DNA of 64,000 nucleotides, from the NCBI RefSeq assembly GCF_000024425.1, contig NC_013946.1, positions 2,356,001 to 2,420,000 on the forward strand. The letters run 5' to 3'. This DNA comes from Meiothermus ruber DSM 1279 (lineage in GTDB: Bacteria; Deinococcota; Deinococci; Deinococcales; Thermaceae). The notes under the pieces are model-generated. The model ran no database searches, had not been told where the DNA came from, and saw nothing but the letters and a program-made list of their open reading frames with translations. Below, in pieces: positions 27,708-36,071 of the stretch. Numbering within the stretch: the stretch's first letter is position 1; the number at the start of each line of letters is the position of its first letter. The translations under genes were made by a program, and so were the position numbers.

Positions 27708-28891
27708 AACGGGTATTTACCGGCATCGCTGAGCTATACACGCCCTACGAAAGACTCGAGCAGGCCGCTTTGGCCGTGCAGGACAGGCGGTTTGTCTGGG
27801 TGGGGGCTGAGTCCAGTCTACCCCGCGAATATCGAAGCTGGCCCCGTACCGACCTGGGCGGGCGCGGGGTGGTGCCCGGCATCGTGGATGCCCACACCCA
27901 CCTGGTGTACGGCGGCGACCGGCTGGGCGAGTACCTGCAGCGCGCACGGGGCGACAGCTACGAGGCCATCCTGGCCGCGGGCGGTGGGATTTACGCCACG
28001 GTGCGGGCCACCCACGCGGCCTCCGAAGAGGAGCTATACGAGCTGACGCGGGCTCGAGCCCACCTCTTCCTGGCCCAGGGGGTCACCGCCCTGGAAATCA
28101 AGAGCGGCTACGGCCTGCTGCCCGAGGCCGAGCTCAAGATGCTGCGGGTAATCAAAAAGCTCAAAGAAACCCTGCCCCAGCGGGTCTTCCCCACCCTGCT
28201 GGCCCACGTGGTTCCCCAGGGCTGGGCGCGCGGGGAGTACGTGGCGATGTTCTGCCAGGAACTCATCCCCGAGGTGGCCCGCAGCGGCCTGGCCGGGGCG
28301 GTGGACGTCTTCTGCGATCAGGGGGCCTTTACGCTCGAGGAAACCCGGAAAATCCTCGAGGCCGCCCTGTCCCACGGCCTAAAGATTAAGCTCCACGCCG
28401 AGCAGATCGCCCACACCGGGGCCACCCGGCTGGCAGCGGAACTGGGGGCTTTGTCGGCGGACCACCTCGAGCAGTCCACCCCCGCCGACTGGCAGGCCCT
28501 GGCCCGCGTCGGCACCGTGGGCACCGTCCTGCCGGGTGCGGCGGTGATCCTGCGCAAACCCTTCCCCAAGGCCAGGGCCATGTGGGATGCAGGCGTGAAG
28601 GTTGCCATTGCCACCGACCACAACCCCGGCAGCAGCCCGCTTTATAGCCCCTGGCTGGGGATGCAGCTTACTATCAGCCTGGGCGGTCTGAGCGCCGAGG
28701 AAGCCCTGGCGGCCCATACCGCGCACGCCGCGCTCGCCCTGGGGCGGACAGACCTGGGCCGGATTGCGGTGGGGGCACAGGCCGATTTTGCGGTGCTCGA
28801 CTCGAGAAAGGCGCTCGAGGGCCTCTACCGCTGGGGGCATCTGCCCTTATGGAAAGTGTTCGTGGGTGGGACGGATTGTGTTGCCACCTAG
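27704..28891 (+). CDS. hutI: Imidazolonepropionase
   Basis: 395 aa amidohydrolase that opens imidazolonepropionate to N-formimino-glutamate. Metal ligands are visible in [12 protein letters not shown], in [11 protein letters not shown] and in ATDHNPGS. Overlaps hutU by ATGA. No formiminoglutamase gene (hutG/hutF) follows; the next gene converges from the other strand. Confidence 0.95.
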   Translation: MKRVFTGIAELYTPYERLEQAALAVQDRRFVWVGAESSLPREYRSWPRTDLGGRGVVPGIVDAHTHLVYGGDRLGEYLQRARGDSYEAILAAGGGIYATVRATHAASEEELYELTRARAHLFLAQGVTALEIKSGYGLLPEAELKMLRVIKKLKETLPQRVFPTLLAHVVPQGWARGEYVAMFCQELIPEVARSGLAGAVDVFCDQGAFTLEETRKILEAALSHGLKIKLHAEQIAHTGATRLAAELGALSADHLEQSTPADWQALARVGTVGTVLPGAAVILRKPFPKARAMWDAGVKVAIATDHNPGSSPLYSPWLGMQLTISLGGLSAEEALAAHTAHAALALGRTDLGRIAVGAQADFAVLDSRKALEGLYRWGHLPLWKVFVGGTDCVAT

Positions 28892-28897
28892 CCGCTT

Positions 28898-29485
28898 TCA
28901 CTCCAGCGCCCGCCACAGATACCAGGCTGCGTGGGAGCGGTAGGGCCTAAAGCGCTCGCCCAGCGCCTCTAGCTCGTCCCGCTCGATCACCCCATACAGC
29001 TTCTGGGCCCCTTTGCGAATACCCAGATCCAGCACCGGCCAGACATCGGGGCGGCCCAGGCCAAACATCAAAAACATCTGCACCGTCCAGACCCCAATGC
29101 CCTTTACCTGGGTCAGGTGGGCAATAAGCGCCTCGTCGGAGTGGTGCTCGAGGCCCTGCAAGCCACCCTCCAGCGCAAAGCGCGACAGATCCTGCACATA
29201 GCGGGCTTTGGCGCTGGATAGCCCCACCGCCCGTAAGTCCTCGAGAGCAGCCCGGTACAGCACCTCGGGCTCGAGGGCAAAGCGGCTGGATAAGCGCCGC
29301 CAGATAGTATCGGCGGCCTTGCCCGAAAGCTGTTGGCCAACAATGGAGCTGAGTAGCACCTCGTAGGGTGCGCGCCGCGGAAATGGGTGGGGTGCAAAGG
29401 GAGCCGGGCCGTGTTGGTGGGCCAGCTTTCGCATAACTGCATCGGCAAAGTCAACCTGGAGTCTGGGGAGCCTCGAGCGAGCCAT
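28898..29485 (-). CDS. alkA: DNA-3-methyladenine glycosylase II (AlkA-like HhH-GPD)
   Basis: 195 aa. The helix-hairpin-helix and catalytic region reads LTQVKGIGVWTVQMFLMF, with the catalytic Asp in VWPVLDLGIRKG. SSIVGQQLSGKAADTIWRRL is the usual N-terminal helix pair. The protein lacks the extra N-terminal domain of E. coli AlkA, as in small thermophile enzymes. It removes alkylated bases from DNA. The ATG at 29485 overlaps nothing but lies 9 bases after moaC; GGAGGGG is upstream. Confidence 0.88.
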   Translation of the reverse strand: MARSRLPRLQVDFADAVMRKLAHQHGPAPFAPHPFPRRAPYEVLLSSIVGQQLSGKAADTIWRRLSSRFALEPEVLYRAALEDLRAVGLSSAKARYVQDLSRFALEGGLQGLEHHSDEALIAHLTQVKGIGVWTVQMFLMFGLGRPDVWPVLDLGIRKGAQKLYGVIERDELEALGERFRPYRSHAAWYLWRALE

Positions 29486-29493
29486 GGCCGATT

Positions 29494-29970
29494 CTACCCC
29501 TCCCGCCGCCACTCTCCCGACTTACCCCCCGACTTGTGTAGCAAGCGCAGGCTGGCAATTTCAAGGCCCTTGCTGGCCGCCTTGAGCATGTCGTAGACAG
29601 TGAGGGCAGCCACCGCGCAGGCCGTCAAAGCCTCCATCTCCACCCCGGTCTCGGCCTTGGTCTTGACAGTGGCGGTAATGTGAACGCGGGCTTCCTCTGG
29701 CCGGAACTGCAGTCGCACGTCGGCGCTGGTGATGGGCAATGGATGGCACAGGGGAATCAGCTCTCCAGTTTTTTTGGCTGCCATTATCCCGGCCAGCTGG
29801 GCTACGCTCAGGGGATCGCCTTTGCCCACCCCACCTTCCTGGAGGGCTTCCACTGCCTCCGGGGTAAGCAACACGGTCGCCTCAGCAGTCGCCGAGCGCA
29901 GGGTGGCAACCTTTTCGCTCACGTCCACCATGCGGGGCTTGCCGTCTTCAAAGTGCGTCAGTTTACCCAT
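29494..29970 (-). CDS. moaC: Cyclic pyranopterin monophosphate synthase MoaC
   Basis: 158 aa. Molybdenum cofactor synthesis, second half of the GTP-to-cPMP step. Family sequence [63 protein letters not shown] is complete, including the catalytic Lys of MLKA. A TTG two codons upstream (29976) is an alternative start. moaA is not in the window. Confidence 0.95.
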   Translation of the reverse strand: MGKLTHFEDGKPRMVDVSEKVATLRSATAEATVLLTPEAVEALQEGGVGKGDPLSVAQLAGIMAAKKTGELIPLCHPLPITSADVRLQFRPEEARVHITATVKTKAETGVEMEALTACAVAALTVYDMLKAASKGLEIASLRLLHKSGGKSGEWRREG

Positions 29971-29985
29971 GTCCAAAAGCCTACT

Positions 29986-30756
29986 TCAGATGTCTTTCCG
30001 TTCAAAAATCAGCAGGGCCAATACAGCAAAACCCACCGTATAGATGATGAGCAGGGGCAGGCCCAGCCCCACCGCTGCTGGACGAATGTAGAGGTCGAGG
30101 TAGCTGGTCAGCAAAAACGGCTGCAAGGCCGGAAAAGCGATGAGAAGCCGCATCAGTAAAAGGGTCGAGACCGCCGCCAGGGCCGCCGAGGTGGTGCTCA
30201 GAAAGATTACCGCATAGAGCATCGCCAGTGCCGAAAGCGGCCAGAGCACCACCCCAGCCAGCGCATGAGCCCGCAGCAGCTCCAGCAGCGCCTCCGCAGG
30301 GCTGAGCTGCCCCACACCGGCAAAGCTGCCCGCCCCCAGGCCGGTGCCACCGAAAAAGCTCCCCAGGCCAAAGGGCAGGCCCGCCACTAACGAACCCGCC
30401 AAGCTGACCGCCAACAAAATGAAGGGATAGGCCAGTACCACGATGATCTTAGCCAGCAACAGGCGGCTGCGCGGACTGGGCCGCAACAGCACCGACTTGA
30501 GGGTGCCCATCGAGACCTCCGAACCCAGCACCTCCGCCGCAGCCATGGCGGTCAGGAATGGAAACAAGAAGTCCATTCCGGTCAGCAGGGATAAGGCCGG
30601 CACCTGCCAGCCTGAGACCAGCTCGAGGCCGTACTGGGCCCGCAGGCCTGGGGCAAACGCCCATAGAACCGGCAGCACCAGGGCCGCCAGCAGGCCAATC
30701 TGCACCGAGCGCAGTCGCACCAGCTTGCCAAACTCCCAGATCAATACCCGTAGCAT
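29986..30756 (-). CDS. ABC transporter permease (ABC-2 type)
   Basis: 256 aa with six hydrophobic segments. Starts MLRVLIWEFGKLVRLRSVQI and has the coupling segment AEVLGSEVSMGTLKSVLLRP characteristic of ABC-2 permeases. It follows the ATPase gene by 54 bases and precedes moaC by 15, so all may be one transcript. Exported substrate unknown. Confidence 0.87.
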   Translation of the reverse strand: MLRVLIWEFGKLVRLRSVQIGLLAALVLPVLWAFAPGLRAQYGLELVSGWQVPALSLLTGMDFLFPFLTAMAAAEVLGSEVSMGTLKSVLLRPSPRSRLLLAKIIVVLAYPFILLAVSLAGSLVAGLPFGLGSFFGGTGLGAGSFAGVGQLSPAEALLELLRAHALAGVVLWPLSALAMLYAVIFLSTTSAALAAVSTLLLMRLLIAFPALQPFLLTSYLDLYIRPAAVGLGLPLLIIYTVGFAVLALLIFERKDI

Positions 30757-30810
30757 CTTCTACTCCCAACGGAAAGCGCGTTGTTCTCAAGCCGCAGCCT
30801 GGCCTTGCTT

Positions 30811-31728
30811 CTACACATTTTTTACCCTTTCCCGGTAATAGTCGTACAGATCGAAGTAGTCGGGTTCCAGAAACTGCACCTGGTAGTGCTCGCGCACCAA
30901 GGCGGCCAGGGCCACGTTGGGCGAGCCTTCAAAGATCACGTTCACACCGCGCAGGCTCACGTTTTGCACACCCGGCACCGTCTTCAGGAAGGCCGCCGCC
31001 CTGGCCGGATCGTCCACCCGCAGGCGGTAGGTCTCGCCTTTGGTAGCGAGCTTAACCTCCTCCAGCAGCCTTCCCCCGCCCAGGATGCCCACTTTATCGA
31101 CGTACGCCGAAACCTCGCGCAGGTGGTGGGTGGAGAGCAGCACCGCCACCCCCTTCCAGGCCAGCTCTGCAAGAATTTCGTGCACTTTGTTGATGCCCTG
31201 CGGATCCAGGCCGCTGGTTGGCTCGTCCAAAATCAGAATCTGTGGCTCGTGCAGAATGGCCGAGGCCAGCCCCAGGCGCTGACGCTGGCCCAGCGAGTAG
31301 GTGCGCACCGGCTGGTCGGCCACCGATAGCAGCTCGAGCCGGGCCAGCACCTCCCGTATGCGGGTTTCCATGTTGGTCAGACCGGTCAGGAAGGCGATCA
31401 TCTCGAGGTTCTGACGCCCGGTCAAATGGGGGTAAAAAGCTGCTGGGGCCTCCACCACCGCCCCCAGGGCCCGCCTCGCCACATAGCCGCCGTTGTAAAC
31501 ATCCTGGCCCAGCATCCGCACCACCCCGGAGGTGGGGAAGGCCAGGCCCGTGAGCAGGCGAATTAGGGTGGTTTTACCCGAACCGTTGGGCCCGGCCAGC
31601 GCATACACTTCCCCCGGCTGCACGGCAAAGGTGATGTTTTCCAGGACAGGTCTGCGCCCGTACTTTTTCCCTAACCGCTCCGCCTCGAGGGCGGCCCCTG
31701 GGGTACCGGCTGCCACTGCTTCGCTCAT
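30811..31728 (-). CDS. ABC transporter ATP-binding protein
   Basis: 305 aa. Walker A GPNGSGKTT, signature YSLGQRQRLGLA, Walker B ILILDEPTSGLDP and switch STHH are present, plus a C-terminal extension of about 90 residues. The ATG at 31728 begins MSEAVAAGTPG; longer readings to 31800 have no support. Partners the permease downstream. Confidence 0.92.
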   Translation of the reverse strand: MSEAVAAGTPGAALEAERLGKKYGRRPVLENITFAVQPGEVYALAGPNGSGKTTLIRLLTGLAFPTSGVVRMLGQDVYNGGYVARRALGAVVEAPAAFYPHLTGRQNLEMIAFLTGLTNMETRIREVLARLELLSVADQPVRTYSLGQRQRLGLASAILHEPQILILDEPTSGLDPQGINKVHEILAELAWKGVAVLLSTHHLREVSAYVDKVGILGGGRLLEEVKLATKGETYRLRVDDPARAAAFLKTVPGVQNVSLRGVNVIFEGSPNVALAALVREHYQVQFLEPDYFDLYDYYRERVKNV

Positions 31729-31821
31729 GGCTGAGATTATACGTATGTAACGCGCCGCGACATGTTTAGGTTTGGCAGGTGGTAGCGGTGGCGCGATCAA
31801 CTTCGGAGTAGACTGTTAGGC

Positions 31822-32397
31822 GTGATTTTTTCGCTCGAGCAAGCCCCGGCGCAACCCCTGGGCGAAGTAACCGATTTACAGCGGCTCCTCAAAGCGGGCC
31901 TGGCCGTGACACCCACGCTGGTGTTGCTGGGCGTAGAAACCGAGTTCTACCAACTGGGCAACCTGGCCGAGCAGATCCGGCGGGCCTTTGATGGGGTCTT
32001 TGGCGCGCGTCTGGACGAAGAGAAGCTAGAAAAAGCCTGTGCTTTCGCAGAAAAACTGCTGCGCGAATCGTACCTGCTGCCCGAACGCGCCGACGAGGTG
32101 CGCGCGGCCCTGCCGGAAGGCCCGGTGCTGGTGCGCTACGCAGGCGAGGCTCCTTTTGGCCTCGAGACCGGTAAACAAGAAACCCTGTGGGCGCTCAAGC
32201 GGCTGTGGGCTAGCCGCTGGCAGGTGGATGCGGTGTTGCAGCGGGGGCCCGGGCTGGCCCCTCCCGAGGTAGCCAGCCTGGTACAGGTAGCCGATGAGCT
32301 GGTTCTGGACGAGGCGCTTTCAGCGCAGGCCGGCCAGGTTTTGGGGCGTTCAGTCAGGGTCTGGGCCAGCCAGGGGCGGGTGGTGCGGGTGGCATAG
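31822..32397 (+). CDS. Degenerate PEP synthase/PPDK N-terminal-like protein
   Basis: 191 aa from GTG. The order of motifs recalls the ATP-grasp nucleotide-binding half of PEP synthase or pyruvate phosphate dikinase: LLKAGLAVTPTLVLLG, a helical block, LPEGPVLVRYAGEAPFGLET (family: VAVRSSATAED...), then GKQETLWALKRLWASRW (family: GQQETFLNV...CWASLW). The Arg-Ser-Ser-Ala core is replaced by RYAGE and the later ATP-grasp lobes and swivelling His domain are absent, so catalysis is unlikely. First gene of a tight unit with the PHP phosphatase and PolX. Remote similarity is by eye only. Confidence 0.5.
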   Translation: MIFSLEQAPAQPLGEVTDLQRLLKAGLAVTPTLVLLGVETEFYQLGNLAEQIRRAFDGVFGARLDEEKLEKACAFAEKLLRESYLLPERADEVRAALPEGPVLVRYAGEAPFGLETGKQETLWALKRLWASRWQVDAVLQRGPGLAPPEVASLVQVADELVLDEALSAQAGQVLGRSVRVWASQGRVVRVA

Positions 32398-32405
32398 GAG
32401 GGAAA

Positions 32406-33197
32406 ATGTACGACAGCCACATGCACACCCCGCTCTGCAAGCACGCCGTGGGCACGCCTACACAGTACGTACAGGCCGCCAAGGACGCCGGGCTCGAGGG
32501 TATCATCATAACCGACCACAGCCCCATGCCGGCCTGGTTCGACCCCGAGGTGCGCATGGAGCTGGAGGAGCTGCCCTTCTACCATGCCCTGCTCGAGCGG
32601 GTACGGGCCGAGGCCGGCGATTTTTATGTGGGGATTGGCCTCGAGGCCGACTACCACCCCGGCACCGAGTACTTCGTGAAAAGGCTGCTGTCCCGCTACC
32701 CCTACGACTACATCATCGGCTCGGTGCACTACCTGGGGGCCTGGCCCCTCGACAACCCGCGCTATGCGAGCGAGTTCGAGGAGCGTGACCTGCGCGAGGT
32801 CTACCGGGCCTACTTCAAGCTGGTGGCCGAGGCCGCCCGCACGGGCCTTTTCCACGCGATTGGGCACCTGGATCTGCCCAAGGTGATGGGCTACCGGCCC
32901 CCCGAGGGCTACGCCGACCTGGCCGAGGAGGCCCTGGAGGTGATAGCGGGCGAAGGGCTGGCCCTGGACGTCAATACTGCCGGATGGCGCAAAAAAGCCG
33001 GCGAAATTTACCCCAGCCCCGCGTTGCTGGAGCGGGCCCGCGCCCTGGGGATTCCCGTGGTGCTGGGCTCCGACGCCCACCGCCCGGAGGACGTGGCCCA
33101 CCGCTTTTCCGACGCCATCGGGATTCTGCGCAGCGTGGGGTACACCGAGGCGGTGGTGTTTCAAGCAGGCCAGCCCCGGCCCTATGCTTTAGGCTAA
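32406..33197 (+). CDS. PHP-domain histidinol-phosphatase-like hydrolase
   Basis: 263 aa. PHP metal motifs in order: DSHMHTPLCKHA, ITDHSPMP, GLEADYHPG, IGSVHYLGAWPLDNP, AIGHLDLPK and LGSDAHRPEDV. This pattern matches HisJ/HisK-type histidinol phosphatases, which finish histidinol synthesis. GGAGG lies upstream of the ATG; the gene begins 8 bases after the PEP-synthase-like gene and ends 4 before polX. No other his genes are near, so a different phosphoester substrate is possible. Confidence 0.85.
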   Translation: MYDSHMHTPLCKHAVGTPTQYVQAAKDAGLEGIIITDHSPMPAWFDPEVRMELEELPFYHALLERVRAEAGDFYVGIGLEADYHPGTEYFVKRLLSRYPYDYIIGSVHYLGAWPLDNPRYASEFEERDLREVYRAYFKLVAEAARTGLFHAIGHLDLPKVMGYRPPEGYADLAEEALEVIAGEGLALDVNTAGWRKKAGEIYPSPALLERARALGIPVVLGSDAHRPEDVAHRFSDAIGILRSVGYTEAVVFQAGQPRPYALG

Positions 33198-33201
33198 GGC
33201 T

Positions 33202-34812
33202 ATGAACCGTAAAGACCTGGCGGGGATGCTCGAGTACGCCGCCGACTTGATGGAGGTGCTGGGCGAGGGGGAGTTCAGGGCCAAAGCCTACCGCCACGCC
33301 GCCCGCAACCTGGAGCAGCAAGAGGCCGACCTGGCCGAGCTGGCCGCACGGGGCTTCAAGGGGGTGCCGGGGGTGGGGCCGGCATTGGCCCCCCTGCTCA
33401 CCGAGATTGTGCAGACCCAGGAGTTCCCCTACCTGGCCGAGCTCGAGGGCCGCGTACCGCCGGGGGTGCTCGAGCTCTTCCGGGTGCAGGGCCTGGGCCC
33501 CAAGCGCATCCGGGCGCTGTGGGAGAATGGGGTCAATAGCCTGGAAGAACTGGTGCGCTGGGCCGAACAGGGCAAAATCCGCACCCTGCCGGGGTTTGGG
33601 GCCAAGAGCGAGGCCAGCCTGCTCGAGGCGGCCCGCTACGCCCTGAGCAGTATGCGCCGGGTGCTGCTGCCGGTGGGGCTGGAGGCAGCCCGGCTGCTGC
33701 TGGCCGACCTGGAAAACGCCGGACTCAAGGCCGAACTGGCCGGCAGCGTGCGGCGTGGGCTGGAAACCGTGGGCAATCTGGATCTGGTGGTGGTGGGCAC
33801 CCCCCAGCAGGTGCGCTCGGCGCTGGGCCGCTTCGTGGAGGAGGTGCAGGGAGACGTACTGTTGGGGCGGCTCGAAGGCCTGCCCTTGCGGGTGTTCTGC
33901 ACCGATGCGGCCTCGTTTGGCAGCGTGCTGGTGCAGGCCACGGGTTCGCGGGAGTGGCTGGAAGCCCTGGGCGCCATTCCCCCTGCGCTTGCAACCGAAG
34001 CGGCGGTGTTCGAGGCCCTGAACCAGCCCTTTGTGCCGGCCTACTGGCGAGAAAAGGAGCACCTGGGGCTGCCAGCACCCCAGGCCATGCTGCAACCCCC
34101 GCAGCTCCGGGGCCTGATTCACGTGCACTCCACCTACTCCGACGGCAGCGCCACCCTGCGCCAGATGGCCGAGGCCGCCCTGGCGCAGGGCCTCGAGTAC
34201 ATGGTGATCTGCGACCACTCCCAGAGCGCGGCCTACGCCGGGGGCCTGCGCCCGCCGGACGTGCTGCGCCAATGGGCCGAGATCGAAGCCCTCAACGCCG
34301 AGCTGGCCCCCTTCCGCATCCTGCGCGGCATCGAGTCCGACATCCTGCCCGACGGCTCGCTGGACTACCCCGACGAACTGCTGGCCCGCTTCGAGGTGGT
34401 GGTGGGCAGCCTGCACACCAGCCTGGGCCTGGGCAGGGCCGAGCAGACCCAGCGCCTCTTGCGGGCCCTGGACAACCCCTACCTGAGCATCCTGGGCCAC
34501 CCCAGCGGACGGCTGCTGCTACGGCGCAAAGGGGCCGAGGCCGACTGGGAGGCGGTGCTGGAGCGCGCCCAGCAAAACCAGAAGGTGGTGGAGTTCAACT
34601 GCAACCCCTACCGCCTCGACCTCGACTGGCGGCTCATGCTGGCCTGGCGTGACCGCCTCAACTTCTCGCTGGGCCCCGATGCCCACAGCCTCGAGGGCCT
34701 TTCCGATATCCAGTACGGCCTGCTCTACGCCCACAAAGCGGGCCTGCACCCCGACCAGGTGGTGAACACCTGGCCCGCCGAGCGGGTGGTGGCGCTAAAG
34801 AAGATGGGCTAA
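33202..34812 (+). CDS. polX: PolX-family protein, polymerase site lost, PHP nuclease retained
   Basis: 536 aa. N-terminal HhH 8-kDa domain (RAKAYRHAARNLE, GVPGVGPALAPLL), then the family X palm and a C-terminal PHP domain. In the palm, AGSVRRGLETVGNLDLVVVG has Asn192 where the first catalytic Asp of G-D-x-D is expected (Asp194 kept), and GLPLRVFC has Pro228 where VDLRVV has the third Asp. Two of three metal-binding aspartates are thus missing, so nucleotide transfer is unlikely. PHP motifs are intact: HVHSTYSDG, CDHS, GIESDILPDG, SLHTS, LGHPSG, GPDAHSLEG. Predicted to be a 3'-5' exonuclease/AP endonuclease-type repair protein. Stop overlaps the convergent CBS gene. Confidence 0.85.
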   Translation: MNRKDLAGMLEYAADLMEVLGEGEFRAKAYRHAARNLEQQEADLAELAARGFKGVPGVGPALAPLLTEIVQTQEFPYLAELEGRVPPGVLELFRVQGLGPKRIRALWENGVNSLEELVRWAEQGKIRTLPGFGAKSEASLLEAARYALSSMRRVLLPVGLEAARLLLADLENAGLKAELAGSVRRGLETVGNLDLVVVGTPQQVRSALGRFVEEVQGDVLLGRLEGLPLRVFCTDAASFGSVLVQATGSREWLEALGAIPPALATEAAVFEALNQPFVPAYWREKEHLGLPAPQAMLQPPQLRGLIHVHSTYSDGSATLRQMAEAALAQGLEYMVICDHSQSAAYAGGLRPPDVLRQWAEIEALNAELAPFRILRGIESDILPDGSLDYPDELLARFEVVVGSLHTSLGLGRAEQTQRLLRALDNPYLSILGHPSGRLLLRRKGAEADWEAVLERAQQNQKVVEFNCNPYRLDLDWRLMLAWRDRLNFSLGPDAHSLEGLSDIQYGLLYAHKAGLHPDQVVNTWPAERVVALKKMG

Positions 34813-35246
34813 GGGTTGGCCTCGGCGCCCACCAAAAGCTCGGCCTCGCGCTGCAAGAAGGCCCGTAGCACATCGGTGACGGTCACAATGCCCACCAGCT
34901 TGCCCTCGTGCACCACCGGCAGGCCCCCCACCTTGTACTCGAGCATCAGCTTGGCGGCGGCCTGCAGGGGCAGGGTATCGGCCACGCTGATGGGGTCGCG
35001 GGTCATGATCTCGCCCACGCTGAGCCTGGAAATCAGATAATTGATCTCCCAGATGGAAAGCGAGGTGGCATCGGAGGGCATGGCTTCTTTAAGGTCGCGG
35101 TCGGTCACGATGCCCACCAGCCGGCCTTCTTCAACCACCGGTAGACGGCGGAAGCCTCCCTTTTTCATGATCTGCGCAGCCTCGGGCACGGCCACGTCCG
35201 GGGTAACAACCTGGGGATCTGGGGTCATGAAGTCTTTGACCAGCAT
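34809..35246 (-). CDS. Two-CBS-domain protein
   Basis: 145 aa made only of a CBS pair: MTPDPQVVTPDVAVPEAAQI...VGIVTDRDLKEA and MTRDPISVADTLPLQAA...LVGIVTVTDVL. Such Bateman modules bind adenosine nucleotides and regulate partners. The ATG at 35246 begins the first domain; the upstream 186 bases to the next gene carry no recognised feature. Partner unknown. Confidence 0.92.
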   Translation of the reverse strand: MLVKDFMTPDPQVVTPDVAVPEAAQIMKKGGFRRLPVVEEGRLVGIVTDRDLKEAMPSDATSLSIWEINYLISRLSVGEIMTRDPISVADTLPLQAAAKLMLEYKVGGLPVVHEGKLVGIVTVTDVLRAFLQREAELLVGAEANP

Positions 35247-35446
35247 AAGGATTACCTCGAGCCCAAGGTACTCCTGAGGGCGGGGGGCAGATGTCTCTAC
35301 CCCAGCGATCGACCCTGCCGCCCGCCAGCCGCCGTGAGACAGCCCTGGTTGGAGCGCTGGCGCTGCGAGGCAGCCCCCACCGCCCATACCGCCCCAGTCC
35401 CGACGGGCAGCGGCTCGAGGCAGGTTCACCACCTTAAGGACTTGCC

Positions 35447-35776
35447 CTAGTAGACCCGCCCGCCCAGCGGCACCTCGCGCTCTGCCGAAAGCAGCACCAC
35501 CCGCCCCTGTTCGTCGGGCAGGCCCAGCACCAGCACCTCAGACTTGAAACCGGCAATGTTGCGCTCGCCCAGGTTGGTCGCACAGATCACCAGCCGCCCC
35601 ACCAGGGCCTCGGGGGTGTAGAGGTCGGTGAGCTGGGCACTGCTCTGCTTAATTCCCAGCGGGCCCAGGTCTATCCACAGTTGGTAGGAGGGTTTGCGGG
35701 CTTTGGGATGGGGTTCGGCTTTTTGAATGCGTCCGACGCGCAGCTCGAGGAGTTGAAAGGCTTCGTAGGGCGTCAT
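35447..35776 (-). CDS. csaA: CsaA-like tRNA-binding-domain protein
   Basis: 109 aa OB-fold protein. ELRVGRIQKAEPHPKARKPSYQLWIDLGPLGIKQSSAQLT matches CsaA over its whole length (LDLRVG...S-S-A-Q), followed by NLGERNIAGFKSEVLVLG. CsaA is described as a dimeric chaperone linked to protein export and binds tRNA. The ATG at 35776 is chosen on family length. Confidence 0.9.
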   Translation of the reverse strand: MTPYEAFQLLELRVGRIQKAEPHPKARKPSYQLWIDLGPLGIKQSSAQLTDLYTPEALVGRLVICATNLGERNIAGFKSEVLVLGLPDEQGRVVLLSAEREVPLGGRVY

Positions 35777-35818
35777 GGGGCAAGTTTCCACACCCCAGAA
35801 CCCGCCGTCAAGGGGGTT

Positions 35819-35846
35819 TTGCCTTTGGGCCTTCCTGTGCTATTCT
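35819..35846 (+). promoter_or_regulatory. SRP RNA promoter
   Basis: TTGCCT (35819-35824), 16 bases, TATTCT (35841-35846), placing the start near the first paired base of the SRP RNA at 35854. Confidence 0.6.
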
Positions 35847-35853
35847 CGAGGTC

Positions 35854-35956
35854 GCGTCCTCGGTCTGACGCGGCGCACCAGCGTGAACCGGGTCAGGGCC
35901 GGAAGGCAGCAGCCCTAAGCGCCACGGAGCGGGTGCCGTCAGGGAGCCGGGGACGC
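35854..35956 (+). ncRNA. ffs: Signal recognition particle RNA (4.5S, small type)
   Basis: About 103 nt. The conserved domain IV hairpin is obvious: GGTCAGGGCCGGAAGGCAGC followed by AGCCCTAAG, with the symmetric and asymmetric loops bound by Ffh. The ends pair as GCGTCC (35854-35859) with GGACGC (35951-35956). The tail TTTTCGTTTTT follows and would terminate transcription. It forms the RNA core of the SRP with Ffh for co-translational targeting. Confidence 0.95.
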
Positions 35957-36071
35957 TTTTCGTTTTTCCCGTCCTGGGCGAGCATTAATTTGACCAAAGC
36001 ACCTGGAGCCAACTACAAAACGGCAAACTTGACCGCTTCTCACCAAACGGCACCGTATACTTCGCTCTGGG

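Noticed and set aside
32971-34500. 509-codon open frame on the minus strand opposite polX
   Set aside because: Shadow of a G+C-rich gene; composition (His, Gln, Gly-rich) and lack of a ribosome-binding site argue against coding.
35247-35446. Riboswitch or small RNA in the 200-base gap before the CBS gene
   Set aside because: G+C-rich with scattered small repeats, but no conserved core, terminator or promoter I could support.
35777-36071. Coding frame of 170 codons (35681-36193) across the SRP RNA
   Set aside because: The SRP RNA domain IV sequence and paired ends explain the region; the frame has no start signal.
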